Positions 1-10,474 of a stretch of DNA of 64,000 nucleotides are shown here, piece after piece. The stretch comes from Polaribacter sp. Q13. Lineage in GTDB: Bacteria; Bacteroidota; Bacteroidia; Flavobacteriales; Flavobacteriaceae. The stretch lies in NCBI RefSeq assembly GCF_016858305.2, contig NZ_CP074436.1, forward strand, positions 2,438,001 to 2,502,000. Direction: 5' to 3'. The notes under the pieces were generated by a model, which saw only the letters and a program-made list of their open reading frames with translations, was not told where the DNA came from and ran no database searches. The position numbers and the translations under genes were made by a program. Numbering within the stretch: position 1 is the stretch's first letter; each line of letters opens with the position of its first letter.

Positions 1-70
1 ACAACACAAAGAAAAAGTAATGACAAGCTCTTCTACAACTGCAGATTTTAGAAAATGGTTGGAGAGTTAA
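1..70 (+). CDS. 3' end of an unidentified gene (partial)
   Basis: An open frame enters from the left edge and ends at a TAA at 68-70. Only 22 residues are visible, ending TTADFRKWLES. This is too short to assign to a family. It is listed because the frame is open to the edge and because a dispersed repeat starts about 70 bp after its stop, as at other gene 3' ends in this window. Confidence 0.45.
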   Translation, partial: QHKEKVMTSSSTTADFRKWLES

Positions 71-140
71 AAAAATCAAGATTTTTAGAATCTAGACTTA
101 ATTGATATGCTCTAATTTTAAAAATTAGAAAGAATTTTTC

Positions 141-250
141 CAAACAAGTTTAGCCTAGATTGAAACCTTTCGACTTCGCTCAAGACAGGCTTTATCCTTT
201 TTTTGAGAGACGAAAAAAAGATATAGTGAAAAGCTGGAAATAGCTTCAAA
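141..250 (+). repeat. Dispersed structured repeat, copy 1 (about 110 bp)
   Basis: Shares ordered blocks with 25033-25147 (reverse orientation) and 48929-49035. The blocks are CAAACAAGTTTAGCC, then GATTGAAAC, a CTTTCGACTnCGCTCAAGA block, an ATCCTTTTT/AAAAAGAT imperfect stem, and GGAAATAGCTTC at the end. From memory it resembles the Flavo-1 type structured-RNA motif of Flavobacteria, but this is unverified. It lies between the unknown + strand gene and the lepA terminator. Confidence 0.7.
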
Positions 251-251
251 A

Positions 252-283
252 AAAAACCTTCTTGATTTCTCAAAAAGGTTTCT
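252..283 (-). terminator. lepA transcription terminator
   Basis: AAACCTT-c-TTGA / TCAA-a-AAGGTTT hairpin with loop TTTC and one internal mismatch. On the minus strand it is followed by a run of nine T. It is 50 bp past the lepA stop. Confidence 0.7.
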
Positions 284-333
284 ATATTATTTATTTAGTC
301 TTGATTCTTAGTTCTAAAAATCTTATTATTTAC

Positions 334-2130
334 TTAGTCATTCAACTTTAAAACAGCCATAAATGCTTCTTGTGGAATTTCTACATTACCAACCTGACGC
401 ATCCTCTTTTTACCTTTTTTCTGCTTTTCTAACAACTTACGTTTACGCGAAATATCTCCACCATAACATTTTGCAGTAACATCTTTACGTAATGCTTTGG
501 TAGTTTCACGTGCAATAATTTTTGCTCCGATTGCTGCCTGAATAGGAATATCGAACTGTTGACGAGGAATTAATTCTTTTAATTTCTCTACAATTTTCTT
601 ACCAATCGTATACGCATTATCTGCGTGTAATAACGCAGAAAGTGCATCTACTCCAGAACCGTTTAATAAAATATCTACTCTTACTAATTTCGATTCTCTC
701 ATACCAATTGGCGAATAATCGAAAGAAGCATATCCTTTAGAAACCGTTTTTAAACGATCGTAAAAATCGAAAACAATTTCTGCCAAAGGCATATCGAAAA
801 TCAATTCTACTCTTTCTGTGGTTAAGTAGGTCTGATTTACAATTTCGCCACGTTTTTCGATACACAAACTCATTACTTGTCCAACAAAATCTGACTTTGT
901 AATAATACTTGCTTTAATAAAAGGCTCTTCTACTCTATCTAATCTCGATGGATCTGGTAAATCTGTAGGATTATTTAAAAGTAATATTTCGTTCGGGTTT
1001 TTCTTGGTATACGCATGGTAAGAAACGTTGGGAACGGTTGTAATAACCGTCATATTAAACTCACGTTCTAAACGTTCTTGAATAATTTCCATGTGTAACA
1101 TTCCTAAGAATCCACAACGGAAACCAAAACCTAAAGCGGCAGAACTTTCTGGTACAAAAACCAAAGAAGCATCATTTAATTGCAGTTTTTCCATAGAATA
1201 ACGCAATTCTTCAAAATCTTCTGTGTCTACCGGATAAATCCCTGCAAAAACCATTGGTTTTACATCTTCGAAACCATCAATTATTTCTTGAGTTGGGTTT
1301 ATTGCATCTGTAATTGTATCTCCTACTTTTACTTCTTTTGCTGTTTTAATTCCTGTTATTAAATAACCTACATCACCTGTTTTAACAGATTTTCTTACAA
1401 CTTGCTCTAGCTTTAAAGTACCAACTTCATCGGCAAAATAATTTTTACCCGTAGCCATAAACTTAATTTGTTGTCCTTTTTTAATTTCTCCGTTTAAAAC
1501 ACGGAAATAAGTTTCAATTCCACGATAAGAATTGTAAACAGAATCGAAAATTAAGGCTTGTAAAGGCGCATCTGGATCTCCTTTTGGAGCAGGAACTCTA
1601 TCAATAATTGCAGCTAAAATATTTTCGACTCCAAAACCTGTTTTTCCACTTGCGTGAATCACTTCTTCTGGGTCGCAACCTAATAGATCTACAATATCGT
1701 CTGTTACTTCTTCTGGATTTGCAGAAGGTAAATCTACTTTATTTAAAATAGGAATAATTTCTAAATCGTTCTCTAAAGCTAGATATAAATTAGAAATTGT
1801 TTGTGCTTGTATGCTTTGTGCAGCATCTACAATTAGCAATGCGCCTTCACAAGCGGCAATTGATCTAGAAACTTCGTATGAGAAATCTACGTGACCAGGA
1901 GTGTCAATTAAATTTAAGACATATTGTTCTCCATTATGGGTATAATCCATTTGGATAGCGTGCGATTTTATGGTAATTCCGCGTTCGCGTTCTAAATCCA
2001 TATTATCTAGTAACTGATCTTTCTTTTCACGATCTGTTACAGCACCTGTGTACTCTAATAATCTATCTGCTAACGTACTTTTACCATGATCTATATGTGC
2101 GATAATGCAAAAGTTTCTAATGTTTTTCAT
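334..2130 (-). CDS. lepA: Elongation factor 4 (LepA) GTPase
   Basis: Ribosome-dependent GTPase that back-translocates or remodels stalled ribosomes; cytosolic and membrane-peripheral. The protein is 598 residues, the usual family length. It has the G1 motif AHIDHGKS near residues 11-18, DTPGH (G3), NKVD (G4), EF-G-like domains III and V, and the LepA-specific C-terminal domain ending in a basic [21 protein letters not shown] region. The ATG at 2130 ([18 protein letters not shown]) is preferred over an in-frame TTG 24 bp upstream because family members begin there. It appears monocistronic, with its own promoter and terminator. Confidence 0.97.
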   Translation of the reverse strand: MKNIRNFCIIAHIDHGKSTLADRLLEYTGAVTDREKKDQLLDNMDLERERGITIKSHAIQMDYTHNGEQYVLNLIDTPGHVDFSYEVSRSIAACEGALLIVDAAQSIQAQTISNLYLALENDLEIIPILNKVDLPSANPEEVTDDIVDLLGCDPEEVIHASGKTGFGVENILAAIIDRVPAPKGDPDAPLQALIFDSVYNSYRGIETYFRVLNGEIKKGQQIKFMATGKNYFADEVGTLKLEQVVRKSVKTGDVGYLITGIKTAKEVKVGDTITDAINPTQEIIDGFEDVKPMVFAGIYPVDTEDFEELRYSMEKLQLNDASLVFVPESSAALGFGFRCGFLGMLHMEIIQERLEREFNMTVITTVPNVSYHAYTKKNPNEILLLNNPTDLPDPSRLDRVEEPFIKASIITKSDFVGQVMSLCIEKRGEIVNQTYLTTERVELIFDMPLAEIVFDFYDRLKTVSKGYASFDYSPIGMRESKLVRVDILLNGSGVDALSALLHADNAYTIGKKIVEKLKELIPRQQFDIPIQAAIGAKIIARETTKALRKDVTAKCYGGDISRKRKLLEKQKKGKKRMRQVGNVEIPQEAFMAVLKLND

Positions 2131-2158
2131 ACTTCGTTTTCTAACTGCGTTCAACTGA

Positions 2159-2166
2159 CAAAGATA
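2159..2166 (-). promoter_or_regulatory. lepA promoter -7 element
   Basis: TATCTTTG on the minus strand fits the Bacteroidota TAnnTTTG consensus, 28 bp upstream of the chosen ATG. TTTA stands 19 nt further upstream, three of four bases of the -33 TTTG. The position also supports the downstream ATG as start. Confidence 0.5.
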
Positions 2167-2310
2167 GGTAAATAAGTTTGTGAATTAAATAACTATAAGT
2201 GCCTTAATTTTTGCTGCTCACAGCTATTTTTATGCAGTTTACAAGAAAAGCTTTTTTAAAACCTTGTTAAGTGCATCCTTTTAGGGTATCTCTAAAAAAT
2301 TAGAAAATAT

Positions 2311-2586
2311 TTACAAATCTCTTTCTAATTCTGCAATGGCAACCTTAAATTCATCTAGGCTTATACATTCATCACCAGATTTGTCATATCCTTTTATCAA
2401 TTCACCGGCTACAATTCCTCTAAAAAAACCACTGATATCAGCGTCCTTTAGTAAATCTTTTACTTCACCTTTGTTTAATTTTCCGTCTTTATCTTTATCA
2501 AAAAAAAGAAAAGCTTCTGCTGGACTTTGAAATTTATCAGTAATTAAAAAATTAATTTTTTTTAAAATATCTTCTTTTGCTCCCAT
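2311..2586 (-). CDS. Small EF-hand calcium-binding protein
   Basis: A 91-residue acidic soluble protein with no signal peptide or membrane segment. Two EF-hand loops are visible. The first is DKDKDGKLNKGE (about residues 30-41) with all acidic ligand positions. The second is DKSGDECISLDE (about 68-79) with D1, S3, D5, S9 and E12. It probably binds Ca2+ as a calmodulin-like sensor or buffer in the cytosol, but the partner is unknown. It stands alone between lepA and the divergent dus gene. The ATG at 2586 is the only good start. Confidence 0.85.
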   Translation of the reverse strand: MGAKEDILKKINFLITDKFQSPAEAFLFFDKDKDGKLNKGEVKDLLKDADISGFFRGIVAGELIKGYDKSGDECISLDEFKVAIAELERDL

Positions 2587-2747
2587 AATTTAAAATGATT
2601 CTTTTATACTGTAATATATAATTTTTATTTTAAAAGTACAACGCTTTTCATATTTCTAAGAGCAAATGAACAGCATGAATACAAAAGCTATTTTCTGGTT
2701 CAAATATTGAAGAAAATATTTTTCATCTTAAAGGTTGAAAAAATCAC

Positions 2748-2755
2748 TAAATTTG
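2748..2755 (+). promoter_or_regulatory. dus promoter -7 element
   Basis: TAAATTTG, an exact TAnnTTTG match, ends 17 bp before the TTG start codon of the dihydrouridine synthase. No clear -33 TTTG is seen at the expected distance. Confidence 0.5.
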
Positions 2756-2772
2756 CAAAAAATTAAATCGTT

Positions 2773-3771
2773 TTGATTAAAATTGGCAACATAGAATTAC
2801 CAGACTTTCCTTTATTACTTGCTCCAATGGAGGATGTATCGGACCCACCATTTAGAGCCTTATGCAAAGAACAAGGAGCAGATGTGGTATATACCGAGTT
2901 TATTTCTTCTGAAGGATTGATTCGTGATGCGGCAAAAAGCATTATGAAATTAGATATCTATGAAAAAGAACGTCCGGTAGGAATTCAGATTTTTGGAGCC
3001 AATTTAGAATCGATGTTAAAAACAGTCGAGATTGTAGAAAAATCGAAGCCAGATATTATTGACATCAACTTTGGTTGCCCTGTTAAAAAAGTAGTTTCTA
3101 AAGGCGCAGGAGCAGGAATTTTAAAAGACATAGATTTAATGGTTTCATTAACTGAAGCGATGGTAAAACACACTAATTTACCTATTACAGTTAAAACTCG
3201 CCTTGGTTGGGATCATGATTCTATTAGAATTGTAGAAGTTGCAGAACGTTTGCAAGATGTAGGTTGTAAAGCAATTTCTATTCATGGTAGAACACGTGCC
3301 CAAATGTATAAAGGTGAGGCAGATTGGAAACCAATTGCCCAGGTTAAAAACAATCAAAGAATGCACATTCCTGTTTTTGGAAATGGAGATGTAACTTCTC
3401 CAGAAAAAGCGATGGAAATGAGAGATTCTTACGGTTTAGACGGCTGTATGATTGGTAGAGCTGCTATTGGGTATCCTTGGTTTTTTAACGAAGTAAAACA
3501 TTTTTTTAACACTGGAGAACATTTAGCAAAACCAACAATTGCACAACGTGTAGAAATGGCAAGAAGGCATTTGCAAATGGCCATTGACTGGAAAGGACCT
3601 GTTTTAGGAGTTTTTGAAACTAGAAGACATTACACTAATTACTTTAAAGGAATTCCGCATTTTAAAGAATACAGAATGAAAATGGTAACTTCTGACGATG
3701 CAAAAGATGTGTTTGCTACGTTTGATGAAGTGGAAGCTAAGTTTGGGAATACCATTATTCCGCAGTTTTAA
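2773..3771 (+). CDS. dusB: tRNA-dihydrouridine synthase (DusB-like)
   Basis: Flavoenzyme that reduces uridines in tRNA D-loops with NADPH. The protein is 332 residues. Visible are the FMN-barrel start APMEDVSDPPFR, the catalytic segment DINFGCPVKKVVSKGAGAG with the conserved Cys, TVKTRLGWD, the substrate/FMN site SIHGRTRAQMYKG, and GNGDVTS...DGCMIGRAAIG. Translation must start at a TTG (2773): an in-frame TAA lies 9 bp upstream, and the first ATG falls inside the APMEDV motif. It converges with the permease gene onto a shared terminator. Assignment to DusB rather than another Dus subtype is from general resemblance. Confidence 0.93.
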   Translation: MIKIGNIELPDFPLLLAPMEDVSDPPFRALCKEQGADVVYTEFISSEGLIRDAAKSIMKLDIYEKERPVGIQIFGANLESMLKTVEIVEKSKPDIIDINFGCPVKKVVSKGAGAGILKDIDLMVSLTEAMVKHTNLPITVKTRLGWDHDSIRIVEVAERLQDVGCKAISIHGRTRAQMYKGEADWKPIAQVKNNQRMHIPVFGNGDVTSPEKAMEMRDSYGLDGCMIGRAAIGYPWFFNEVKHFFNTGEHLAKPTIAQRVEMARRHLQMAIDWKGPVLGVFETRRHYTNYFKGIPHFKEYRMKMVTSDDAKDVFATFDEVEAKFGNTIIPQF

Positions 3772-3777
3772 ATAAAT

Positions 3778-3806
3778 ACCTACAAGGTTTTTGAAACCTT
3801 GCAGGT
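3778..3806. terminator. Bidirectional terminator between dus and permease
   Basis: Hairpin ACCTaCAAGGTTT / AAACCTTGcAGGT with a short T-rich loop. It lies in the 42 bp between two convergent genes and can serve both. Confidence 0.75.
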
Positions 3807-3813
3807 AAAATTT

Positions 3814-5016
3814 TTATCTTTCTACAAACTCTTTAGAAATTCTACTACTGGCAATTTTAGAGGCAATAAAACCTAAAACCGTAATAGTAGCGATTACAAC
3901 AAAAAGATTCGAAAATCTAAATTCTACCGGGTAAGCAAAGTTTTGGGTAATCATAAATATGCCAAATTCTTTCTGAATAAAAACAATTATAATACCCAAT
4001 GTTAAACCGATAATCATTCCTAAAAAGGTTAAAAGAAAACCTTGTAAAATAAATATTTTTTTAATCTCTTTTATAGAAGCGCCTAAACTGAACAGGGTTT
4101 TTAAATTCGATTTTTTATCAATAATCATCATTATAATTGCACCAATAACATTAAACAATGCTATAATTACAATCAACGTAAATATAAGATAAGAAACAAA
4201 ATTCTCAGTGTTAATTACCTTATAGAAAACCTCATTTAATTGCTGTTTGGTTTGCACTTTAAATTGATTGCCTAACTGCTCTTGCAATTGTTCTGCAAAC
4301 AAGTCTGCATCTACATTGTCTTTTAATTTAATTTCAACCCCTGTAATTTGATTGTCTTTAAACTTCAATAATTTCTTTGCATCGTTAATAGACACAAAAA
4401 CAAATTTACTCTCAAACTCCTCTGTCCCAGAATACAAACCAACGATTTGCACCTCCAATTTATTAAAGGCATTATTCGGATTGATAAAACCCACTCCTGG
4501 TTTAGGAACCATTATTGATAAAGGCGCTCCAAAATTTAAAACTCCTAAGGATAGTTTTCTAGAAATACCATTACCAACAACTGCTGTATTTGGCTGTTCT
4601 TCATCTAACCAACTCCCTAAACTGATAACAGAATCTATATGCGTTATCGAGGTATAACTTTCTTCAACTCCCTTTATATATGCAATTTCATTTTTATCAT
4701 TGTATTCTAAAAAAACACGTTCTTCTATAACTTTAGAAGTTGTTTTAATTGAAGTATTACTTATTAAAGCTTGATAAACATTGTCTGTATATAAAAAAGT
4801 TTTTCCTTTATTAGAGGTGATTTTAATATCAGGATCTGAAACATCTAATAAACTGTAACTAAATGTACGTAAACCAGAAAATCCAGATAAAATAATAAAC
4901 AAGGCTAAAGAGCCTACAATCACTCCAAAAGAAGCAATAATTGTAATAATATTGATAGCATTATTACCTGTTTTAGTAAATAAATATCTTTTAGCTATGT
5001 ATAAGGGAAAGTTCAA
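3814..5016 (-). CDS. LolC/LolE-like ABC transporter permease
   Basis: 400-residue inner-membrane protein of the MacB/FtsX permease superfamily, probably part of a lipoprotein-release (Lol) complex. It has one N-terminal membrane helix (about residues 20-45), a large extracytoplasmic MacB-type domain (about 50-265), and three C-terminal helices (about 275-300, 320-345, 365-385) of the FtsX domain, with the cytoplasmic loop KKSNLKTLFSLGAS that contacts the ATPase. No ATPase gene is adjacent. It starts 14 bp after rbfA ends and is probably cotranscribed with it. Confidence 0.88.
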   Translation of the reverse strand: MNFPLYIAKRYLFTKTGNNAINIITIIASFGVIVGSLALFIILSGFSGLRTFSYSLLDVSDPDIKITSNKGKTFLYTDNVYQALISNTSIKTTSKVIEERVFLEYNDKNEIAYIKGVEESYTSITHIDSVISLGSWLDEEQPNTAVVGNGISRKLSLGVLNFGAPLSIMVPKPGVGFINPNNAFNKLEVQIVGLYSGTEEFESKFVFVSINDAKKLLKFKDNQITGVEIKLKDNVDADLFAEQLQEQLGNQFKVQTKQQLNEVFYKVINTENFVSYLIFTLIVIIALFNVIGAIIMMIIDKKSNLKTLFSLGASIKEIKKIFILQGFLLTFLGMIIGLTLGIIIVFIQKEFGIFMITQNFAYPVEFRFSNLFVVIATITVLGFIASKIASSRISKEFVER

Positions 5017-5030
5017 ATGAAAAAATTAAT

Positions 5031-5426
5031 TTAACTTCTTTTACGTCTTGGTAAAACGCTAGGATCTTTAATTGGGTTGTCATCTTCACCTTTTAAAGAT
5101 TTATCAATTTCTTCTATATAATCTAACGTGTCATCTCCAAAAAACAATAATTCTGGCATTCTACGTAATTGATGTTTTGTTCTTTTTGCCATTTCATGGC
5201 GAATTAAAACCGTGTTAGATTGCACACCTTTAATAATTTCTTCTCTATTGCTAGAAGGAAAAACACTTAAGTAAACTTTTGCTACTCCTAAATCTGAAGT
5301 TACATGAACTTTAGAAACAGAAATAATTATCCCCTTCATACCATCTTGTGCTGCCTTTTGCAAAACATCTACCAAATCCTTTTGCAGCACTCCTGCAATT
5401 TTACGTTGTCTGTTCGTTTCTTCCAT
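5031..5426 (-). CDS. rbfA: Ribosome-binding factor A
   Basis: 131-residue KH-like maturation factor of the 30S subunit, acting on the 5' helix of 16S rRNA. Typical features are the start ETNRQRKIAGVLQKDLVDVL, the core SVSKVHVTSDLGVAKVYLSVFP, and RHEMAKRTKHQLRRMPELLFFGDDTLDY, followed by a short charged tail. It is 20 bp downstream of the response-regulator gene but has its own candidate promoter in that gap. Confidence 0.95.
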   Translation of the reverse strand: MEETNRQRKIAGVLQKDLVDVLQKAAQDGMKGIIISVSKVHVTSDLGVAKVYLSVFPSSNREEIIKGVQSNTVLIRHEMAKRTKHQLRRMPELLFFGDDTLDYIEEIDKSLKGEDDNPIKDPSVLPRRKRS

Positions 5427-5430
5427 GCTG

Positions 5431-5438
5431 CAAATTTA
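5431..5438 (-). promoter_or_regulatory. rbfA promoter -7 element, possibly leaderless
   Basis: TAAATTTG on the minus strand ends four bases before the rbfA ATG. With the usual spacing the transcript would begin at or next to the start codon. No -33 match is visible. Confidence 0.45.
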
Positions 5439-5446
5439 CACTTTTT

Positions 5447-6091
5447 TTATGGAGTGTAAATTTTATTTTTAATCGCATACATTACCAAACCTACTCTATT
5501 CTTTACATTTAATTTTGTAAACAAAACGTCTCTATAGCCATCAATAGTTTTTGGACTTAAACACATAATGTCTGCTATTTCTTTATAGGTTAGTTCAGAA
5601 CAAGCATGCCTCATAAATGTTATTTCTCTTTCTTTTAGATGAATTTCTGCAACGCCGTTTCCAGAGAGTGATTTCATCAATAAATTTGTTACATTTTTAG
5701 TATGATAAAATCCATTTTCGGCTATTTCTACTAAAGCTTTTTCTAAAACTATTTTTTCTGTATCTTTTAATAAGTAACCAATAGCACCAACTTTTAACAT
5801 TTTTAAAATAGTAGCATCTTCATCTTCCACAGAAAGCGCCATTACATGTACTTCATTATGGTTTTTAGAGATCCATTCCGTAGTTTCAATTCCATTCATT
5901 ATGGGCATATTAATATCCATTAAAACAACGTCTGGAATAAATTCTGGTGATTTAGAAAATTTATCAATTAATTCTTGTCCATTTTTACAAGTATACAACA
6001 CCTTAAATTTAGTAAAAGTATTTACCATAGCTGCAATTGCTTGAGAAAGCAATGTATGATCATCTACAATAACAACTGAATATTTCATCAT
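5447..6091 (-). CDS. NarL/LuxR-family response regulator
   Basis: 214 residues. The N-terminal receiver domain has the acidic pair DDHTLL, the phosphoacceptor Asp in DVVLMDINMPIMNG (about residue 57), and the Lys in YLLKDTEK. The C-terminal LuxR helix-turn-helix is LTYKEIADIMCLSPKTIDGY. It is a DNA-binding transcription factor paired with the kinase just upstream: the kinase stop and this start overlap by four bases (ATGA). Target genes are not evident. Confidence 0.93.
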   Translation of the reverse strand: MMKYSVVIVDDHTLLSQAIAAMVNTFTKFKVLYTCKNGQELIDKFSKSPEFIPDVVLMDINMPIMNGIETTEWISKNHNEVHVMALSVEDEDATILKMLKVGAIGYLLKDTEKIVLEKALVEIAENGFYHTKNVTNLLMKSLSGNGVAEIHLKEREITFMRHACSELTYKEIADIMCLSPKTIDGYRDVLFTKLNVKNRVGLVMYAIKNKIYTP

Positions 6092-6840
6092 AACTTATAT
6101 AGAATTTTTAAGGAAGTCCCTTTATTTACTTCGGAAGTAAAAATTGCAGAAGCTCCAATTAATTTTGCTCTATTCTTAATATTTTCTAGTCCTATTCCTT
6201 TCGATTTATGTTCTAATGATGAAAAACCAACTCCGTCATCCTTTGCGTTAATTTCTAACTCATTTTCTCTAAAATCTAATTCAACCCATAAATTAGAAGC
6301 CTTAGAATGTTTTATCGTATTTGAAAAAAATTCTTGTAAAATTCTAAAAATAATAATGCTCGCTTTTTTATTAATTAATTGACCTTTACCGATAATTTTT
6401 AATTCTGAATTGATAAAATTCAATCTGTTAAATCGATCTATTTCTAATTGTACAGCCTCTCTTAATTTTATATTCTTTATAGCTTCAGGATTTATTAATT
6501 TTGATAAGGCCCTTACTTCTGTTAGACCTTTACTTATGGTTTCTGATACTTCATGAATATTTTCTGGAGAAGCACTTTGTAATTGAATCTTAGCCAAGGT
6601 TAGTAATTGCCCTATATTATCGTGCAATTCCCAACTAATATTTCTTAAAGTTTCTTCTCTAATTTCTATTTGTGTTTCAGCTATTTCTCTTTCAAATCGT
6701 TTTTTTGATTCTTCTTTATCAATTAATAAAACTTTCTTTTTTTTTTGAAATACAACAAACAACAAAACTAATGCAACCGTAATTAAACCAATAGCTATAG
6801 TAGAAATTATAAAAATTAAATCTTCTCCTTTGTTCCCCAT
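6088..6840 (-). CDS. HisKA_3-type sensor histidine kinase
   Basis: About 250 residues from the ATG at 6840 (MGNKGEDLIF), which is favoured over an in-frame start 21 bp upstream. One N-terminal membrane helix (about residues 8-30) is followed by a coiled coil, the phosphoacceptor box SWELHDNIGQLLTLAKIQL with its His, and a HATPase_c domain (N box FFSNTIKHSKASN, DDGVGF, GIGLENIKNRAKLIGA). There is no sizeable periplasmic sensor domain. Input may come from the multi-helix membrane protein whose 3' end overlaps this gene by 25 bp. Confidence 0.92.
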   Translation of the reverse strand: MGNKGEDLIFIISTIAIGLITVALVLLFVVFQKKKKVLLIDKEESKKRFEREIAETQIEIREETLRNISWELHDNIGQLLTLAKIQLQSASPENIHEVSETISKGLTEVRALSKLINPEAIKNIKLREAVQLEIDRFNRLNFINSELKIIGKGQLINKKASIIIFRILQEFFSNTIKHSKASNLWVELDFRENELEINAKDDGVGFSSLEHKSKGIGLENIKNRAKLIGASAIFTSEVNKGTSLKILYKL

Positions 6841-7442
6841 ATTAAACCTCCAATAAAACAAACATGTGTTAAAATTATAATTATTTGCTGCGAAGTAAAT
6901 AAAATTATACTATCACTTTTAGATTCTATACCAATAACATAAAGCGCCGTATAAAATGGTATTGTAGTTAAATAATACAACAAAAAACCAATAGTTATCC
7001 AAAAAGGTAAACTATTTTGAAAATTGATAATTTGATCAGATTGTAATAATTCTTTTAAATAAAAGAACATAAACAAGCAGACAATTACCGCACCCAAAAG
7101 AACCGTATAATTTTGTATTGGTATAAATATAAAACTTAAAATATAGATAAGGTTAAATAAAACCATCAAATATTTAATCCATTTATGAGAAACCAATTCT
7201 ACTGTTAACTTAAAATAAATTAATGCTACTATATTATATTCAAAAAAAGTATATATATTATAAATATCTTTAGTTTGATAACCATAAAAGTAAGCTAACT
7301 GAACTATATATTCAAAAACAACAACTACTATAGCGTAACTTACAAAAAATTTAAAATAAGGCAATGTATACCTTTTAATTAAAGTCACTGCAACAATAGC
7401 TGTTGACATATAAAGAAGTAAAATAGGTATACTTAAATCCAT
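6816..7442 (-). CDS. Multi-pass membrane protein, unknown function
   Basis: 208 residues with about six or seven predicted membrane helices and few charged residues outside the loops. I recognise no catalytic or binding motif. Its end overlaps the start of the histidine kinase by 25 bp, implying translational coupling. Genes of this kind next to HisKA_3 kinases could be the membrane sensor module for a kinase that lacks one; that role is inference. Confidence 0.75.
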   Translation of the reverse strand: MDLSIPILLLYMSTAIVAVTLIKRYTLPYFKFFVSYAIVVVVFEYIVQLAYFYGYQTKDIYNIYTFFEYNIVALIYFKLTVELVSHKWIKYLMVLFNLIYILSFIFIPIQNYTVLLGAVIVCLFMFFYLKELLQSDQIINFQNSLPFWITIGFLLYYLTTIPFYTALYVIGIESKSDSIILFTSQQIIIILTHVCFIGGLIWGTKEKI

Positions 7443-7450
7443 CGATAAAA

Positions 7451-8077
7451 TTAATATGGTGGTGTTACCAATAATCTATTTGCCCCAGAACTATTAAGAT
7501 CTTCTTTAACTCCGATAAAAGATAAAAAAGAAGCCCTTATAACATTCTTAGTTTCATCACTACTATATTCATCTAAAAACTTTGTAAAAGGAATTGCTTC
7601 TCCGTTTTTAGAATACAACGGTTCATAAGCTACATTTTTCTTTTCTTTTGTATCTGCAGTAGGCATAAAAATTAGGGTTTGTCTCCCTCTTAAACGTTCA
7701 TCTGAATAATCTTTTGGATACGATGCCGAAAAAATTCTTATACCAGTAAGGGTAATATTTTTTTCTTTAGATAGCCTTTCTACATAAGCAATATATTGCT
7801 TTAATTGATTAATCTCATAAAAGTGAGAAATACTTTCGATTTCTGTAGCATCATTTGTAAACTCTTGTCTATATTTATCTAAAACAGGTTTCTGCCCAAC
7901 ATCATATTGATGAAACATATCGGCCATTTCTTTGTAGGTAATTGCATTTGAAGGTCTACTATCATTAATTTCTTCAGACGCATTGCCATCACCTTCATTA
8001 TCCTGTTTTTCAGACTCACAACTAAACAGAAGTATAGATAAAATAAATATTTGAGAAAATTTAAAAAGTGTTTTCAT
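7451..8077 (-). CDS. Lipoprotein, unknown function
   Basis: 208 residues. The N-terminal signal sequence ends in the lipobox LLFSC (Cys about residue 19) and is followed by an acidic stretch (ESEKQDNEGDGNASEE) as in surface-exposed Bacteroidota lipoproteins. The rest is soluble and of no family I recognise. It is the first gene of a run with the membrane protein, kinase and regulator (8-bp gap to the next gene), so it may be an envelope component of that signalling system. Confidence 0.75.
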   Translation of the reverse strand: MKTLFKFSQIFILSILLFSCESEKQDNEGDGNASEEINDSRPSNAITYKEMADMFHQYDVGQKPVLDKYRQEFTNDATEIESISHFYEINQLKQYIAYVERLSKEKNITLTGIRIFSASYPKDYSDERLRGRQTLIFMPTADTKEKKNVAYEPLYSKNGEAIPFTKFLDEYSSDETKNVIRASFLSFIGVKEDLNSSGANRLLVTPPY

Positions 8078-8317
8078 ATTATATAAGTTAGGTTAATATT
8101 CATCAAAGTACAATTTTAATTATAATATAAAAAGTATAAAAACAAATAACCACATTATCAACTATATATCAAACACTTAGGCGTTAAAAAACCTAATAAC
8201 ACTATTACAAAAAGGGTGTTTTCCCTGTATAATTATAATGGTTTACACTTACAAATTATTCTAAAATATTTACCAATTTTGACGTATGAAAAAAAGAAAA
8301 ATAAAGGGGGAAATTGC
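8078..8317. other. AT-rich intergenic stretch upstream of the lipoprotein operon
   Basis: No credible ORF is present. It should hold the promoter of the lipoprotein-membrane protein-kinase-regulator operon, but no exact TAnnTTTG is found on the minus strand. A five-pair hairpin (AACAC/GTGTT) near 8200 is too weak to call. Confidence 0.4.
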
Positions 8318-8388
8318 AAAAAGTATTTAATACTTTTTAAAAGGTATTAAAATTAAAAAAGTCTCAAAACTTACGTTTTGAGACTTTT
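8318..8388 (-). terminator. Two tandem hairpins terminating atpD-atpC
   Basis: 8357-8388 is a perfect 14-bp stem (AAAAGTCTCAAAAC and complement, loop TTAC) followed by T-rich sequence on the minus strand, 24 bp past atpC. A second perfect palindrome, 8318-8338 (10-bp arms around one T), follows and may back it up. Confidence 0.8.
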
Positions 8389-8411
8389 AATTTTATAATT
8401 ATTTTAGGATT

Positions 8412-8705
8412 TTAATCTGCTAAAATAATAGCTTTATTATCATTTAATTCTAAAGTACCAGAATTAATTAGTAATGTTAAAATCTTTTCATCAGCTACAT
8501 CAGGCACTAATTTTCCATTTAATTCATTTAAGTCTAAATTAGACTGAGAATGAATATGAATTTTAATCGTTCCTTCTTTTAAATTAGAAACAACAGGTGC
8601 GTGATTATTTAGCATTTGAAACTCTCCATTAACACCAGGAACTGACAATGAGTCGATTTCTGATGAAAACAATATAGCTTCTGGTGTTACAATTTCTAAA
8701 AACAT
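8412..8705 (-). CDS. atpC: ATP synthase epsilon subunit
   Basis: 97-residue central-stalk subunit of F1, short because it lacks most of the C-terminal helical domain, as is usual in Bacteroidota. The beta-sandwich signature is SVPGVNGEFQMLNNHAPVVSNLKEG. It follows atpD after a 79-bp gap that contains CAGTATTCAG-type repeat sequence. Other ATP synthase genes are not in the window; separation of atpDC from the rest is normal in this phylum. Confidence 0.95.
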   Translation of the reverse strand: MFLEIVTPEAILFSSEIDSLSVPGVNGEFQMLNNHAPVVSNLKEGTIKIHIHSQSNLDLNELNGKLVPDVADEKILTLLINSGTLELNDNKAIILAD

Positions 8706-8717
8706 ATATATTTTAGT

Positions 8718-8775
8718 TTTCAGTATTCAGTAACAGCATTCAGTAGCACAATTGCAAACTGAAACTGTATACCGC
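8718..8775. repeat. CAGTATTCAGT-type low-complexity intergenic repeat
   Basis: The atpD-atpC gap contains repeated CAGTATTCAGT/CAGCATTCAGTAG units. The same kind of sequence fills the thrA-thrB gap (55880-56020). It lies inside an operon and must be transcribed. Confidence 0.6.
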
Positions 8776-8784
8776 ATACTAGTT

Positions 8785-10338
<1,554 letters not shown>

Positions 10339-10352
10339 TCATTTTCAGGTTG

Positions 10353-10360
10353 CAAAGGTA
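10353..10360 (-). promoter_or_regulatory. atpD promoter -7 element
   Basis: TACCTTTG on the minus strand, an exact TAnnTTTG match 59 bp upstream of the ATG. The leader between them contains a six-pair hairpin (ATGAGA/TCTCAT). No -33 match is seen. Confidence 0.5.
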
Positions 10361-10421
10361 ATTTTTTAGATTGAAACTAAAAAGTTTTTTTAACTAAAAA
10401 CAAAAAATAGGAAAACAAAAA

Positions 10422-10451
10422 AAAAGCCTCATCAATAAAGATAAGGCTTTT
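10422..10451 (-). terminator. ompA-like gene terminator
   Basis: AAAAGCCT-c-ATC / GAT-a-AGGCTTTT hairpin, followed on the minus strand by a long T run, 24 bp past the stop codon. Confidence 0.8.
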
Positions 10452-10474
10452 GTAATATTATTTTAAAATAACTA

